This document shows, piece after piece, positions 48,863-57,888 of a stretch of 64,000 bases of DNA. The position numbers and the translations under genes were made by a program. Each line of letters starts with the position of its first letter. Within the stretch, counting starts at the first letter, position 1. The notes beneath the pieces were generated by a model. It was given only the letters and a program-made list of their open reading frames with translations, was not told the origin of the DNA and did no database searches. This stretch comes from Gemmataceae bacterium (GTDB lineage: Bacteria > Planctomycetota > Planctomycetia > Gemmatales > Gemmataceae). The stretch is from contig LR594585.1 in NCBI GenBank assembly GCA_901538445.1, positions 248,001-312,000 on the forward strand. The letters are read 5' to 3'.

Positions 48863-51127
48863 ATGCCCGCGCCGAAGCTGCTCGCCGCACTCCCGAAGCC
48901 GGTGCTGTTCGGCCTGTACGGGGCCGCCGCGGGCCTGCTCGGCGCGCTCGTCTTCGGCGAGCTGCTGTACCTCGCGCTCGAACCACCGCGGGCGGCCGCG
49001 GCGCGGCCCGAGCCGGTGGTCGCGGTCGCCGCGTCGCCCGAAATCCCCGTGCCCGTCACGGGCACCAACACGTTCGGCGTCGAGGTCGCACGCGCCGAGT
49101 TCGACGGCCCGGTGACCGTGCGGTTCGAGAACCTCCCCGCGGGCGTGGCGGTCGCGCCGGTCACGGTGCCGAGGGGCGAGACGAAGGCGACGGCGACCGT
49201 CACGGCCCGCGGCGCGGCGGTCACCGTCGCGCCGGTGCGGGTGGTCGCCGAGGCGGCGACCGGCGACAAGACCGTGACGGCGGCGGGGGCGACGCGCGTG
49301 GTGGTCCTCGACCCGTCGCGGCCCCAGGCCGATATCGTGTTCGTCCTCGACGTGACGCAGAGCATGGGCTGGGCGATCAACGGGCTGCGGGACGGGATGG
49401 GCGGGTTCGCCGAACACATGCGGCGGGAGAAGGTCGATTTCCGCGCCGGGGCCGTCGCGTTCCGCGACCTGTTCGCCCGGGAGCCGCTGGAATCGCTCCG
49501 GTTCCGCGGGGTGAAGGGCGGCGACCCGGGGCTCACCGACGACGCGGCCGAGTTCAGCCGCGAGGTCGGGAAGTTGACCGCGGTGGGCGGCGGTGACGAC
49601 CCGGAGAGTACCCTCGACGCGGTTCTCGCGGCGTGCGACTACCCGTTCCGGAAGGGCGCGACCAAGGTGCTCGTGGTCGTCACCGACAACCCGCCGAAGA
49701 ACCTGTTCAAGCAGGGGGCGACGACCGAGCGGAACCAGACGGCGGCGGCCGACGAGGTCCGCGAGGTCGCCGACCGGGTCCGGGCCGCGAAGATCGACTT
49801 CGTTCACGTCGTCACGCTCCCGCAGGTGGCCGCGTACCGCCCGCTCCAGGACGCGGCGCTCGGCAAGAGCCAGACGTTCGACCTGGGCCGGGTCGCCCGC
49901 GGCACCGGGTTCAACGACCTCGTGTCGGACTTCGGCCGCACCGTGGCGACCGCCGCCGCGGCCAAGAACCCCGAGGGCAAGTTGCAGGTCGGCGGCGAGG
50001 CGGCGAAGCCGGAACTCGGGCAGAAGTCGCTTCAATCGAACACCGAGTACGCGAGGGGCTCGAACGCGCGGCTCGCGGTGCTGAGCGCGCTGTGGACCGG
50101 GGCGGTCGCGGGGCTCGTGTGCCTCGCGCTCGTCGCCGGTCAGCACCACTACCTCCGCGGCACGCTCCCGGCGGCCGGCGGGCTGGTCACCGGGTTCGCC
50201 GGCGGGCTGGCCGCGGGACTGATCGGCGGCGCGGCCGGCCAGGGGCTGTACCTCCTCGCTCCGGACAATCGGTTCCTCTCGGTCGCGTTCCAGCTCGTCG
50301 GGTGGGCGCTGCTCGGCGGGCTCGCCGGCGTCGGGCTATCACTGTTCATCCCAAACTTGAAGCGCGTCCACGGGCTCGCCGGCGGCGCGGCCGGCGGGGT
50401 CGCCGGTGCGGTCGGGTTCATCGCCGTGTCGCCGGCGACCGGCGACGTCGCGGGCCGGCTCGTCGGTGGGCTGCTCCTCGGGTTCTGCATTGGGCTCATG
50501 GTCGCGGTGGTCGAGGCCGCGTTCCGCCGCGCGTGGCTCGAAGTGCGGTTCGGCGAGCGCGAGACGATCACCGTGAACCTCGGCCCCGAGCCGGTGAAGG
50601 TCGGCGGCGACGCCCCGCACTGCACCGTCTGGGCACGCGGCGCGGCCCCGCTCGCGCTGCGGTACTTCGTCCGCAACGGGCAGGTGATCTGCGAGGACGC
50701 GCCGACCCGCACCGAGGCCGTCGTGTCCGAGGGCGACGTGCGGTCGGTCGGCAACGTGCGGCTCACCGTGCGAACGGGGGCGGGCGCTGCGGCGGTCCCC
50801 GTGCCGTCGCGACCGGCGGCTCCCACCGGGGGACTGACGCCCCCCGCTCGCCCGGAACCGACGCGACCGAGGCCCGCGCCGGTGCGCGAGGAAGACGATC
50901 TGCTTCCGATGCCGATGCCGGCCGTCGCGCCGAAGCCGGCAGCACCGGTGAAGGCTCCACCCATCGGGGGACTGACGTCCCCCGCTCGCCCCGAACCGCC
51001 GAAGGCACCCGCCGCGGCCCCGAAGCCGGCCGCAGCGCGCGACCCGGACGCGTGCCCGACGTGCGGCCGCAAGAACCCCGGCCGGCCCGGTGCCCGGTAC
51101 TGCATGGTGTGCGACCACACGTACTGA
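48863..51127 (+). CDS. Membrane vWA-domain protein with C-terminal zinc ribbon (paralogue 1)
   Basis: The product has 754 residues (MPAPKLLAALPKPVLFGLYG). After an N-terminal membrane helix (13-38) comes a beta domain, then a vWA domain with D163-V-T165-Q-S167, the acidic 244-250 segment and D275 in VVVTDNPPKN, so the metal site is plausible. Several membrane spans (about 405-560) follow. Next is the shared segment RRAWLEVRFGERETITVNLG, then a Pro/Ala linker with family L repeats and the zinc ribbon CPTCGRKNPGRPG...CMVCDHTY. The vWA domain must lie outside, or the protein is anchored with both ends inside; topology is uncertain. Confidence 0.82.
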   Translation: MPAPKLLAALPKPVLFGLYGAAAGLLGALVFGELLYLALEPPRAAAARPEPVVAVAASPEIPVPVTGTNTFGVEVARAEFDGPVTVRFENLPAGVAVAPVTVPRGETKATATVTARGAAVTVAPVRVVAEAATGDKTVTAAGATRVVVLDPSRPQADIVFVLDVTQSMGWAINGLRDGMGGFAEHMRREKVDFRAGAVAFRDLFAREPLESLRFRGVKGGDPGLTDDAAEFSREVGKLTAVGGGDDPESTLDAVLAACDYPFRKGATKVLVVVTDNPPKNLFKQGATTERNQTAAADEVREVADRVRAAKIDFVHVVTLPQVAAYRPLQDAALGKSQTFDLGRVARGTGFNDLVSDFGRTVATAAAAKNPEGKLQVGGEAAKPELGQKSLQSNTEYARGSNARLAVLSALWTGAVAGLVCLALVAGQHHYLRGTLPAAGGLVTGFAGGLAAGLIGGAAGQGLYLLAPDNRFLSVAFQLVGWALLGGLAGVGLSLFIPNLKRVHGLAGGAAGGVAGAVGFIAVSPATGDVAGRLVGGLLLGFCIGLMVAVVEAAFRRAWLEVRFGERETITVNLGPEPVKVGGDAPHCTVWARGAAPLALRYFVRNGQVICEDAPTRTEAVVSEGDVRSVGNVRLTVRTGAGAAAVPVPSRPAAPTGGLTPPARPEPTRPRPAPVREEDDLLPMPMPAVAPKPAAPVKAPPIGGLTSPARPEPPKAPAAAPKPAAARDPDACPTCGRKNPGRPGARYCMVCDHTY
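50826..50992. repeat. Two family L palindromes inside membrane vWA gene 1
   Basis: CGGGGGACTGACGCCCCCCG (50827-50846) and CGGGGGACTGACGTCCCCCG (50965-50984) lie in frame in the linker, encoding GGLTPPARPEP and GGLTSPARPEP. Confidence 0.8.
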
Positions 51128-51129
51128 CC

Positions 51130-51215
51130 AGTCGTTTCGCGCTTCGCGTTCAACGTTTCTCGTTCGGACGGTTCGGCCGTGTCCGTGAAACGTTGAACGC
51201 GAGGCGCGAAACGAT
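51130..51215. repeat. Inverted-repeat family K element
   Basis: TCGTTTCGCGCTTCGCGTTC (51132-51151) plus AACGTTTC pairs with GAAACGTTGAACGCGAGGCG...AAACGA (51187-51214). It fills the gap between the two paralogous vWA genes and ends 13 bp before the second start. Its right arm is the motif also found before 24777, 29840 and 37638. Confidence 0.8.
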
Positions 51216-51227
51216 TCGGAGTGACCC

Positions 51228-53489
51228 ATGCCCGCGCCGAAGCTGCTCGCCGCGCTCCCGAAGCCCATTCTGTTCGGCCTGTACGGGGCCGCCGGTGGGT
51301 TGCTCGGCGCGCTCGTCTTCGGCGAACTGCTGTGGTACCTCCTCCGGCCCCCGGTCGCGACGGCCGCTGCCCCCGAGCCGCGGGTCGCGGTCGCCGCGGC
51401 GAGGGACGTCGAGGTGTTCGTGGACGGCCGGAACACGCTGCCGGTGCAGGTCGCGCGAGCCGACTTCGCCGGCCCCGTTTCGGTTCGACTCGACGACCTC
51501 CCCGCGGGCGTGACCGCCGCCGCCGTCACCATCCCGGCCGACAGAACCGAGGGCGAAGTCACGCTGATCGGCGGCAGGGGCGCGGCCGCGGTTGGCAGGC
51601 CGGTGCGGCTCGTCGCTGAGGCGGCGGCCAACGGGAGGACCGCGACCGGCGACGCGACGGTCAACCTGAAGGTGTGGAACCCGCCGAAACCGCAAGCCGA
51701 CATCGTGTTCGTGCTCGACATCACGTCGAGCATGCAGTGGGCCATCGACGACTTGAAGAACGGCATCGGGAAGTTCGGCGACGCGCTCGCGAAGGCCCGC
51801 ATCGACTACCGCCTCGCGCTGGTCACGTTCCGCGACGTCGCGGTGTCTGGGGAGAAGGTCGAGGTCGCAGAGTTCCGGCCCGGCGAGGTGTTCACCGGCG
51901 ACGAGGCGGTGTTCCGCGAGAAGGTCGGCACGTTCGTCGCGGCGGGCGGCGGGGCCGACGTGCCCGAGAGCAGCCTCGAGGCCGTGGCCGAGGCGACGAA
52001 GATGCCGCTGCGGAAGTCCGCAACGAAGGTGGTGCTGCTCATCACCGACGCGCCGCCGAAGGTCGCCGACCAGGGCGGCCGACACAGCGACGCCGCGGTC
52101 CCCGCCGCGGTGCAGCGGGCGGCGCAACTCGTGCGGGCCGCCGAGATCGATGCGGTCCACCTCGTCGTGCAGCGGTTCGACGAGGACGACTACCGGCCGC
52201 TCGCGCGCGCCGGGGCGGACAAGGCCGGGGGCAGGACGTTCAACCTGGCCGATGTGGTCCGCGGCGACGAGGGGTTCGACCCGATCCTCGCGACGTTCGG
52301 CACGGCCGTCACCGAGGCCGCGCGTGCGAAGGTGCCCGACAGCAAACCGCAGGTGCCGGCCCGCGGCGACGCGCCGGTGCTGGGGGTGAAGAGCTTGCAG
52401 TCAGGCGAGCAGTCCGCGGCCGGCAGCGAGGGGAAGGTGGTGCTCCGCAGCGGGGTGTGGGCCGGGGCGGTCGCGGCGCTCGTGTGCCTCGCGCTGCTCG
52501 CCGGCCAGCACCACTACCTCCGCGGCACCCGCCCGGCGGCCGGGGGCGTGTTCGCGGGGTTGCTCGGCGGGCTGGTCGTCGGGTTCGTCGGCGGGGCCGC
52601 GGGGCAGGGGCTGTACCTGTTCGCGCCGCAGGGAAGCGTCCTCGGGCTCGTCCTCCAGGTGCTCGGGTGGACGCTCCTGGGCGGGCTCGCCGGGGCCGGG
52701 CTGTCGCCGTTCATCCCGAACTTGAAGTGGACACTCGGGCTGGCCGGCGGCGCGGTCGGCGGCGCGGCCGGCGCCGCGGGCTACCTCGCGGTGTCCGCGG
52801 CGGGCGGCGAGGTCGCGGGCCGGCTCGTCGGCGGGCTGCTCCTGGGGTTCTGCATCGGGCTCATGGTCGCGGTGGTGGAAGCGGCGTTCCGCCGGGCGTG
52901 GCTCGAGGTCCGGTTCGGTGCCCGCGAGACGATCACCGTGACGCTCGGCCCGGAGCCGGTGAAGATCGGCGGCGACGCGAAGCTCTGCACGGTGTGGGCG
53001 CGCGGCGCGGCCCCGCTCGCTTTGCGGTTCTTCGTGCGGGATGGTAGTGTGGTGTGCGATGATGCGGTGATGAAGCGCGAGACCGCGGCCGCCGACGGGT
53101 TCTCGAAAGAGGTCGGCAACGTCACGGTGACCGTCCGCACGGGATCGGGCGCGGCACCGCCCGCACCGCCCGTCCCGAGACCGGCGGCCCCCGCCCGCCC
53201 TGAACCGGCGCGGCCGAAGCCCGCGGACGACGACTACGACGCGCTCCCGATGCTAATGAGTCCGCCGCCGGCACCCGCGAAGGAGCCGCCGAAGCCCCCC
53301 GCGCCGCCGGTGCCCCAGGCCGGGGTAATCGCGCCTTCAGCTCGACCGAAGCCGCCGGTGCCGACCGGGCCGCCGAAGCCGGCCCCGCCCGCCGCGCCGA
53401 AGAGCCCGGACGCCTGCCCGACGTGCGGGCGGGTGAACCCCGGGAAGCCGAAGCAGCGGTACTGTATGGTCTGCGACAACACGTACTGA
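51228..53489 (+). CDS. Membrane vWA-domain protein with C-terminal zinc ribbon (paralogue 2)
   Basis: The product has 753 residues, closely similar to the preceding gene product in order and length. The first 35 residues are almost identical (MPAPKLLAALPKPILFGLYG). The vWA site is D164-I-T166-S-S168 with LLITDAPPKV further on. Membrane spans, the segment RRAWLEVRFGARETITVTLG and the zinc ribbon CPTCGRVNPGKPKQRYCMVC match its paralogue. The linker here lacks the family L palindromes, so those were gained after duplication in the first copy or lost in this one. It is the last gene of the island. Confidence 0.82.
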   Translation: MPAPKLLAALPKPILFGLYGAAGGLLGALVFGELLWYLLRPPVATAAAPEPRVAVAAARDVEVFVDGRNTLPVQVARADFAGPVSVRLDDLPAGVTAAAVTIPADRTEGEVTLIGGRGAAAVGRPVRLVAEAAANGRTATGDATVNLKVWNPPKPQADIVFVLDITSSMQWAIDDLKNGIGKFGDALAKARIDYRLALVTFRDVAVSGEKVEVAEFRPGEVFTGDEAVFREKVGTFVAAGGGADVPESSLEAVAEATKMPLRKSATKVVLLITDAPPKVADQGGRHSDAAVPAAVQRAAQLVRAAEIDAVHLVVQRFDEDDYRPLARAGADKAGGRTFNLADVVRGDEGFDPILATFGTAVTEAARAKVPDSKPQVPARGDAPVLGVKSLQSGEQSAAGSEGKVVLRSGVWAGAVAALVCLALLAGQHHYLRGTRPAAGGVFAGLLGGLVVGFVGGAAGQGLYLFAPQGSVLGLVLQVLGWTLLGGLAGAGLSPFIPNLKWTLGLAGGAVGGAAGAAGYLAVSAAGGEVAGRLVGGLLLGFCIGLMVAVVEAAFRRAWLEVRFGARETITVTLGPEPVKIGGDAKLCTVWARGAAPLALRFFVRDGSVVCDDAVMKRETAAADGFSKEVGNVTVTVRTGSGAAPPAPPVPRPAAPARPEPARPKPADDDYDALPMLMSPPPAPAKEPPKPPAPPVPQAGVIAPSARPKPPVPTGPPKPAPPAAPKSPDACPTCGRVNPGKPKQRYCMVCDNTY

Positions 53490-53553
53490 CGCCCACTCGT
53501 CCGGGGTTCCTACAATGGCTCCGCCCCACGTCACCCGGTTTCCGGCACTTGCC

Positions 53554-55904
53554 ATGCGATACCTGTCGTTCCTCGCGCTGGCCGTCGCCCTCACGGGCTG
53601 TTCCAAGAAGAAGCCGCCCGAGCCGGTCGAGCCCGACCCCGCCCCGCAGAAGGACGAGCCCGCGGGCGACAGCACCGCGAAGGACCGGGCGTACTGGCTC
53701 ACCGCGCTCAAGAGCAAGGACGCCGCGACCCGCCGCGAGGCCGCCGACGAACTGGTCGTGTGGGTGAACACCGACCCGGAGACGGTCGCCGCGCTGCTCG
53801 ACCTGCTCAAGGACCGCAAGACCGACGGCGCGGGCCGCACCATCCCCGGACAGATCAACAGCACCCGCCAGCAGGCCGCCGACGTGCTGTTCCGCGGCGG
53901 GCCGAAGGGGCAGGCGGCGCTGAAGGAGAAGGGCGTCGCGGTGCTCCGCGAGGGGCTCGCCGACCCCGACCCGGTGATCCGCGAGCACTCGGCGTTCACC
54001 CTCGGCTCGCTCGGCACCCTGGCCCAACCGGCCGTGTCCGACGTCCTCAAGCTCTGCAGCAGCCCGGACGCGAACGTGCAGAACGCCGCGTTCGACGCGC
54101 TGCGGAACATGGGCGGGGGCGACCCGGTCGAGCTCTCGGCGCTGCTCAAGAGTTCGCGGGCCGACGCGGCCCGGCTCGTCGCCGAGCAACTGGCCCGGTT
54201 CCCCGCCATCCCCCCGAGGCGGTGCCGAACCTCGTCGCCGGACTCAAGAGCGGCAGGTCCGCGGCGGTCCGCACGGCGTGCGCCGCGGCTCTGGCCCGCG
54301 TCGGCGGCCCGGCCGCGGCCCCGGCGGTCGACCCGCTGGTCAAGGCGATCACCGACCACTACCCGAAGGAGGCCGACGCGGCGACCGCCCACGAGCCCGG
54401 GTCCGAGGTCGCGTACTGGAACGCGCTGGCGGCGATCGGCGCGCCGGCCGCCGGCCCCACCGCCGGGCTCCTCGCGCACACCAACCCGCACGTCCGCACC
54501 GCCGCGGCCCGCACCCTCGGCGAGATCGGCGCGCCGGCGAAGGCGACCGCCCTGAAGCTCAAGGACCGGCTCGCGGACGACTACGGCAGCGTCGCCATTG
54601 AGGCCGCGGTCGCGCTGTGCCGCGTCGGGGCCGAGCAGGACGCGGCCGTTGCCCTCGTCAAGCGGGCGATGGACCTCGACAACAGCGTCGCGCAGACGGC
54701 CATCGAGGCGATCCCGCGGATGGGCGACGCCGGTGCGGACCTCGTTCCGGCGGCGCTGGCCAAACTCAAGAGCGAGAACCCGTTCGCCCGGTACGCGGCG
54801 GCCGGCGTGGTCGGCACGCTCCCGCCCGACGAGGCGGCGAAGCACGCGGCCGACCTCGGCACCTTGGCCGGGGACAAGGGCACCGGGGCCGGGGCGGAGA
54901 TCGAGGCCCGCGCGGCCCGCGACATCCGCCAGCAGGTCGCCGCGGTCCTCCTGAAGCTCGGCCCGGCCGGGGCCGGCGCGGCCGAGGGGCTCGGCAAGGC
55001 GATCCCGAAGGAGACCGACGCCGCGCTCCGCGACCAGTTCGTGCTGGTACTGCTCGGGCTGGGCGAGGCCGCCCGGCCGGCGCTCCCGGCGCTGCTCGAC
55101 CTCGCCGCCGACTCGTCCCTCGCGCCGGACCGCCGCGCGCACCTGTTCGACGTGCTCGTCGCCATCGCCCCGGACGCCAAGGAGCTGCCGCCGCTGCTCC
55201 TGAAGGCGGCCGGCGAGGTCGCGTCGCCGACCCGGTTCCTCGCGGTCGCGACGATGGCCCGCCTCGACCCGGTGCCGACCGACGTGCTCGCGAAGCTGGT
55301 CGCGATGGCGACCACCGACCCCAAGACCCCCGCACGGGTCGCGGCGATGCGCTCGCTGGCGGCCGCGGGGGCCAAGGCGAAGCCAGTCCGCGGCGACCTG
55401 GAGCGGATCGCAGCCGGCACCATCCCCGAGTTCGCGCTCTACGCACGGGTCGCGCTCGCGGGCATCGACGGCGACCCGACCGCCGTGGCCGCCGACGCGC
55501 GGGCGGCGCTGGCCGACAAGAACGCGCAGGTGCGGCTCGCCGCCGCCGACGCGCTGTTCCTCCTCGGCCCGACGCCCGCCGACCTCCCCGCCCTCCAGCG
55601 GCTGCTCGGCGAGCGCAGCGACTCGGTCCGCGAGGCGGCGGCCCGGTGCGTCGGGAAGCTCGGCCCGGCGGGCAAGGACGCGGTCCCGCAACTCGTCCGC
55701 ATGCTCGACGATAAGGACGCGGCCGTCCGCGTCGCCGCCGCAACGGCGCTGGGCGACATCGGCCCCGGTGCGAAGGACGCCGCCGACCGCCTGAAGCAGC
55801 TCCGGGGCACCGGCACCGGGCGGAAGGGCGACAACGGCGACCCACTCGCCGGCCCGGCCGCCGCCAAGGCGCTCCAGAAGATCCTCGGCACGACGAGGAA
55901 GTGA
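53554..55904 (+). pseudogene. HEAT-repeat lipoprotein gene with a frameshift
   Basis: Reading starts at ATG 53554 with a lipoprotein signal (MRYLSFLALAVALTGCSKKK). HEAT/PBS-lyase-like helical repeats continue to about 54210 (FPAIPP), where the frame runs off. The remaining repeats continue in the -1 frame from PEAVPNLVAGLKSG (about 54213) to the TGA at 55904. The switch falls at a run of six C (54210-54215); one extra C would restore a single frame of about 784 residues. This could be a real frameshift, a homopolymer sequencing error, or slippage during expression. Both parts show normal codon use. Confidence 0.75.
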
Positions 55905-55969
55905 CCGGCGGCGGCCCCTGGCAGTTGAAGGGATCGAAGTCCGATTCGGTCATCTCACCGGGATCAGCC

Positions 55970-56566
55970 ATGCTCCTTCGATTCGTCGGTCTGTGCGTGG
56001 TGGCGGGGGTCGTTGTCGCACCCGCTCTGCCGAGGCAACCGGCAAAGCCCGCGGACAACGTAGTTGACAAGGCTGAGAAGAAGCACGTCGTGAGGCTCAG
56101 CGCGCGTCTCGACCGAGCCGACGTCCACCCGGGCGACCTCGTCCGCCTCACCGAGGTGGTCCCCGCGGGTAAAGGAATCAAGGTCTTCGCGGCCAACCAC
56201 GAGTTCATCCTTGTCGGCGACTACGACCCCAAATTGGGGGAACTCGTGAACCTCGACCGGAGGGAGAACGTGTTCGTCCGCCTGGAGGACCGCGACCCTT
56301 TCGAGGGACTGCACTCGAACCTCCTCATGGCGCACGGGTTCCCGCTCAACGTCCGCACGCCACGAGAGCAGGGGATCGAGTTCGAATTCCGGCCAAACCG
56401 CATCGGCATCTTCTCGATCGTCGCGAACTGGCTCGTTGACGACAAGGACGAAGGGAAGAGCCAGCGGTGGTACAGCCAGCCGGTCGTCTTGGTGGTTCGA
56501 CCTCCGTTCGATGCCGCAGGCAAGCCGGTCGTCAAGCCGGAGTGGCTCGACTTCGATCAGCCGTAG
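55970..56566 (+). CDS. Secreted hypothetical protein
   Basis: The product has 198 residues from ATG 55970. It has a signal peptide (MLLRFVGLCVVAGVVVAPAL) and a beta-rich mature domain: VVRLSARLDRADVHPGDLVR, EFILVGDYDPKLGELVNLDR, then FEFRPNRIGIFSIVANWLVD. This reads like an immunoglobulin-like or cupredoxin-like beta-sandwich. No family was recognised. It is followed after 20 bp by a lipoprotein gene, with which it may form a small operon. Confidence 0.65.
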   Translation: MLLRFVGLCVVAGVVVAPALPRQPAKPADNVVDKAEKKHVVRLSARLDRADVHPGDLVRLTEVVPAGKGIKVFAANHEFILVGDYDPKLGELVNLDRRENVFVRLEDRDPFEGLHSNLLMAHGFPLNVRTPREQGIEFEFRPNRIGIFSIVANWLVDDKDEGKSQRWYSQPVVLVVRPPFDAAGKPVVKPEWLDFDQP

Positions 56567-56586
56567 TTAGCTGAGGGGGCGACGAG

Positions 56587-57027
56587 ATGACAGCTATATA
56601 CTCCGATCGTCGCTTCTCACGCGGTTGGCTTCTGCTCTGCGGGGTCGGAGTGCTTCTCTACCTCGGCGGGTGCAAGTACTATCCCCCAAGGATTGAGGGG
56701 TTCGTATTTGAACGCACCGATCTGGAAATTGGCGAAAGCTACCCTACCCGCTCCCCGCGAACGCATACGGAGGACGAACGTTTCGTGCCGATTCCCGGGG
56801 CAACATTATCGGTCGTCGTTCGGAACCCAGCGGGTGACACGACTTTGCTCACCATCAAGTCTGGGGCGGATGGTCGCTTTCTGCTGGAACTTCCGGAGGG
56901 ACTTCCAAAGGGGTCAGCCCTCATCGTTTCCGCTGTAGACCATGAACCTTACGTCGAATGGCTCGACGAGAAGCCGCCGGGCTACATCGAGCGAGGGTTC
57001 ATCTTGAAGAAAAAGAAGAAGGCGTGA
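56587..57027 (+). CDS. Lipoprotein with carboxypeptidase-regulatory-like beta domain
   Basis: The product has 146 residues. After a basic start, the membrane segment LLLCGVGVLLYLGGC ends in a lipobox (LGGC), so it is a lipoprotein. The mature part has VPIPGATLSVVVRNPAGD and IKSGADGRFLLELPEGLPKG, typical of the beta-sandwich of carboxypeptidase-regulatory-like domains. It ends in a lysine run. Its GC content is clearly lower than that of its neighbours. It lies directly downstream of the secreted protein at 55970. Confidence 0.7.
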   Translation: MTAIYSDRRFSRGWLLLCGVGVLLYLGGCKYYPPRIEGFVFERTDLEIGESYPTRSPRTHTEDERFVPIPGATLSVVVRNPAGDTTLLTIKSGADGRFLLELPEGLPKGSALIVSAVDHEPYVEWLDEKPPGYIERGFILKKKKKA

Positions 57028-57042
57028 CGAACTGATCAGCAG

Positions 57043-57693
57043 TCACTTCCGGTCGGCGATCACCTGATCCAGCACCTGCTTCACCGCGTCGGCGTCGGTC
57101 GCGCCGACGCCCGTGTACTGCCGCCGGGCGCCGTTGCCGCTGATCGGCACCGTCGCACGGAACGTCGATTCGCCGTTCTCGCGGACCAGCGAGCGGTCGG
57201 CGCGGCTCACCCCGTACTTCGCCAGTTCCGCAAAGAGCGGGTCGAGGGCCGGGGCGGTCGGCTCGGCGTCGCCCGCCGGCACCACGCCGCCGGCCTGCCG
57301 CAGCGGCACGCGGTTGTCGGGCGGCGTGTCGATCCGCAGCTCTTCGGGGTCGTGGTTCTTGCCGGCCAGCGACGCGGGCGAGCTGCTCGGGCTCGGGTTG
57401 AACGTGCCGCGGAACCGCTCGGGGTCGTCGGAGTACCCGGCCCCGCTGCGGGCGGTCGGCGTGGTGAGCGGGTCGCGGCCCTTCGAGGCGCGGTCGGGCA
57501 CCGGGACGTTCTGCGGCGGGATGCGGCTCGGGCCGTACACGAGCGGGTCGCGCTGCTTCGGGGTGCCGCCGCTGCCGCCGGAGCCGCCGTTGCCGTCGCG
57601 GGACTTGCACCCGGACAGCGCGAGCAGCCCCACCAGCCCGGCGGCGACCGCCCGGCGGACGAGGGTTCGGCGTTGCGGGTTCGGCACCGTCAT
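57043..57693 (-). CDS. Lipoprotein of unknown function
   Basis: The product has 216 residues (MTVPNPQRRTLVRRAVAAGL). The signal GLVGLLALSGC is a lipobox. A Gly/Ser and Pro-rich low-complexity stretch follows to about residue 110. A small domain ends the protein (LFAELAKYGVSRADRSLVRE, TFRATVPISGNGARRQYTGV). The residues YTGVGATDADAVKQVLDQVI suggest a small alpha/beta unit. No family was recognised. It is convergent with 56587-57027. Confidence 0.68.
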   Translation of the reverse strand: MTVPNPQRRTLVRRAVAAGLVGLLALSGCKSRDGNGGSGGSGGTPKQRDPLVYGPSRIPPQNVPVPDRASKGRDPLTTPTARSGAGYSDDPERFRGTFNPSPSSSPASLAGKNHDPEELRIDTPPDNRVPLRQAGGVVPAGDAEPTAPALDPLFAELAKYGVSRADRSLVRENGESTFRATVPISGNGARRQYTGVGATDADAVKQVLDQVIADRK

Positions 57694-57888
57694 CTTGACC
57701 CGCCTCCGTGGGCGACTACACCAGCGAGGGGTTCACCGGCACAGTCCACCACCTACACTCTCACCGACCGGACGCCCGCGGTCCACCTCCGGAGGGCGGA
57801 AACTGCCCCCCGGCGGCCTGCGGCGGGTGGGGCGGTTCCCGGTGGGAAAACTTTTCCGACGACATAACCACGGCGAGGGGCGGGTTCA
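57694..57888. other. Divergent promoter region
   Basis: This 195-bp gap separates the minus-strand lipoprotein from the plus-strand dehydrogenase. It must hold both promoters. A run CCACCTACACTCTCACCGAC and a GAAAACTTTTCCGACGAC patch (AT-richer) were noted. No repeat or RNA gene was seen. Confidence 0.3.
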
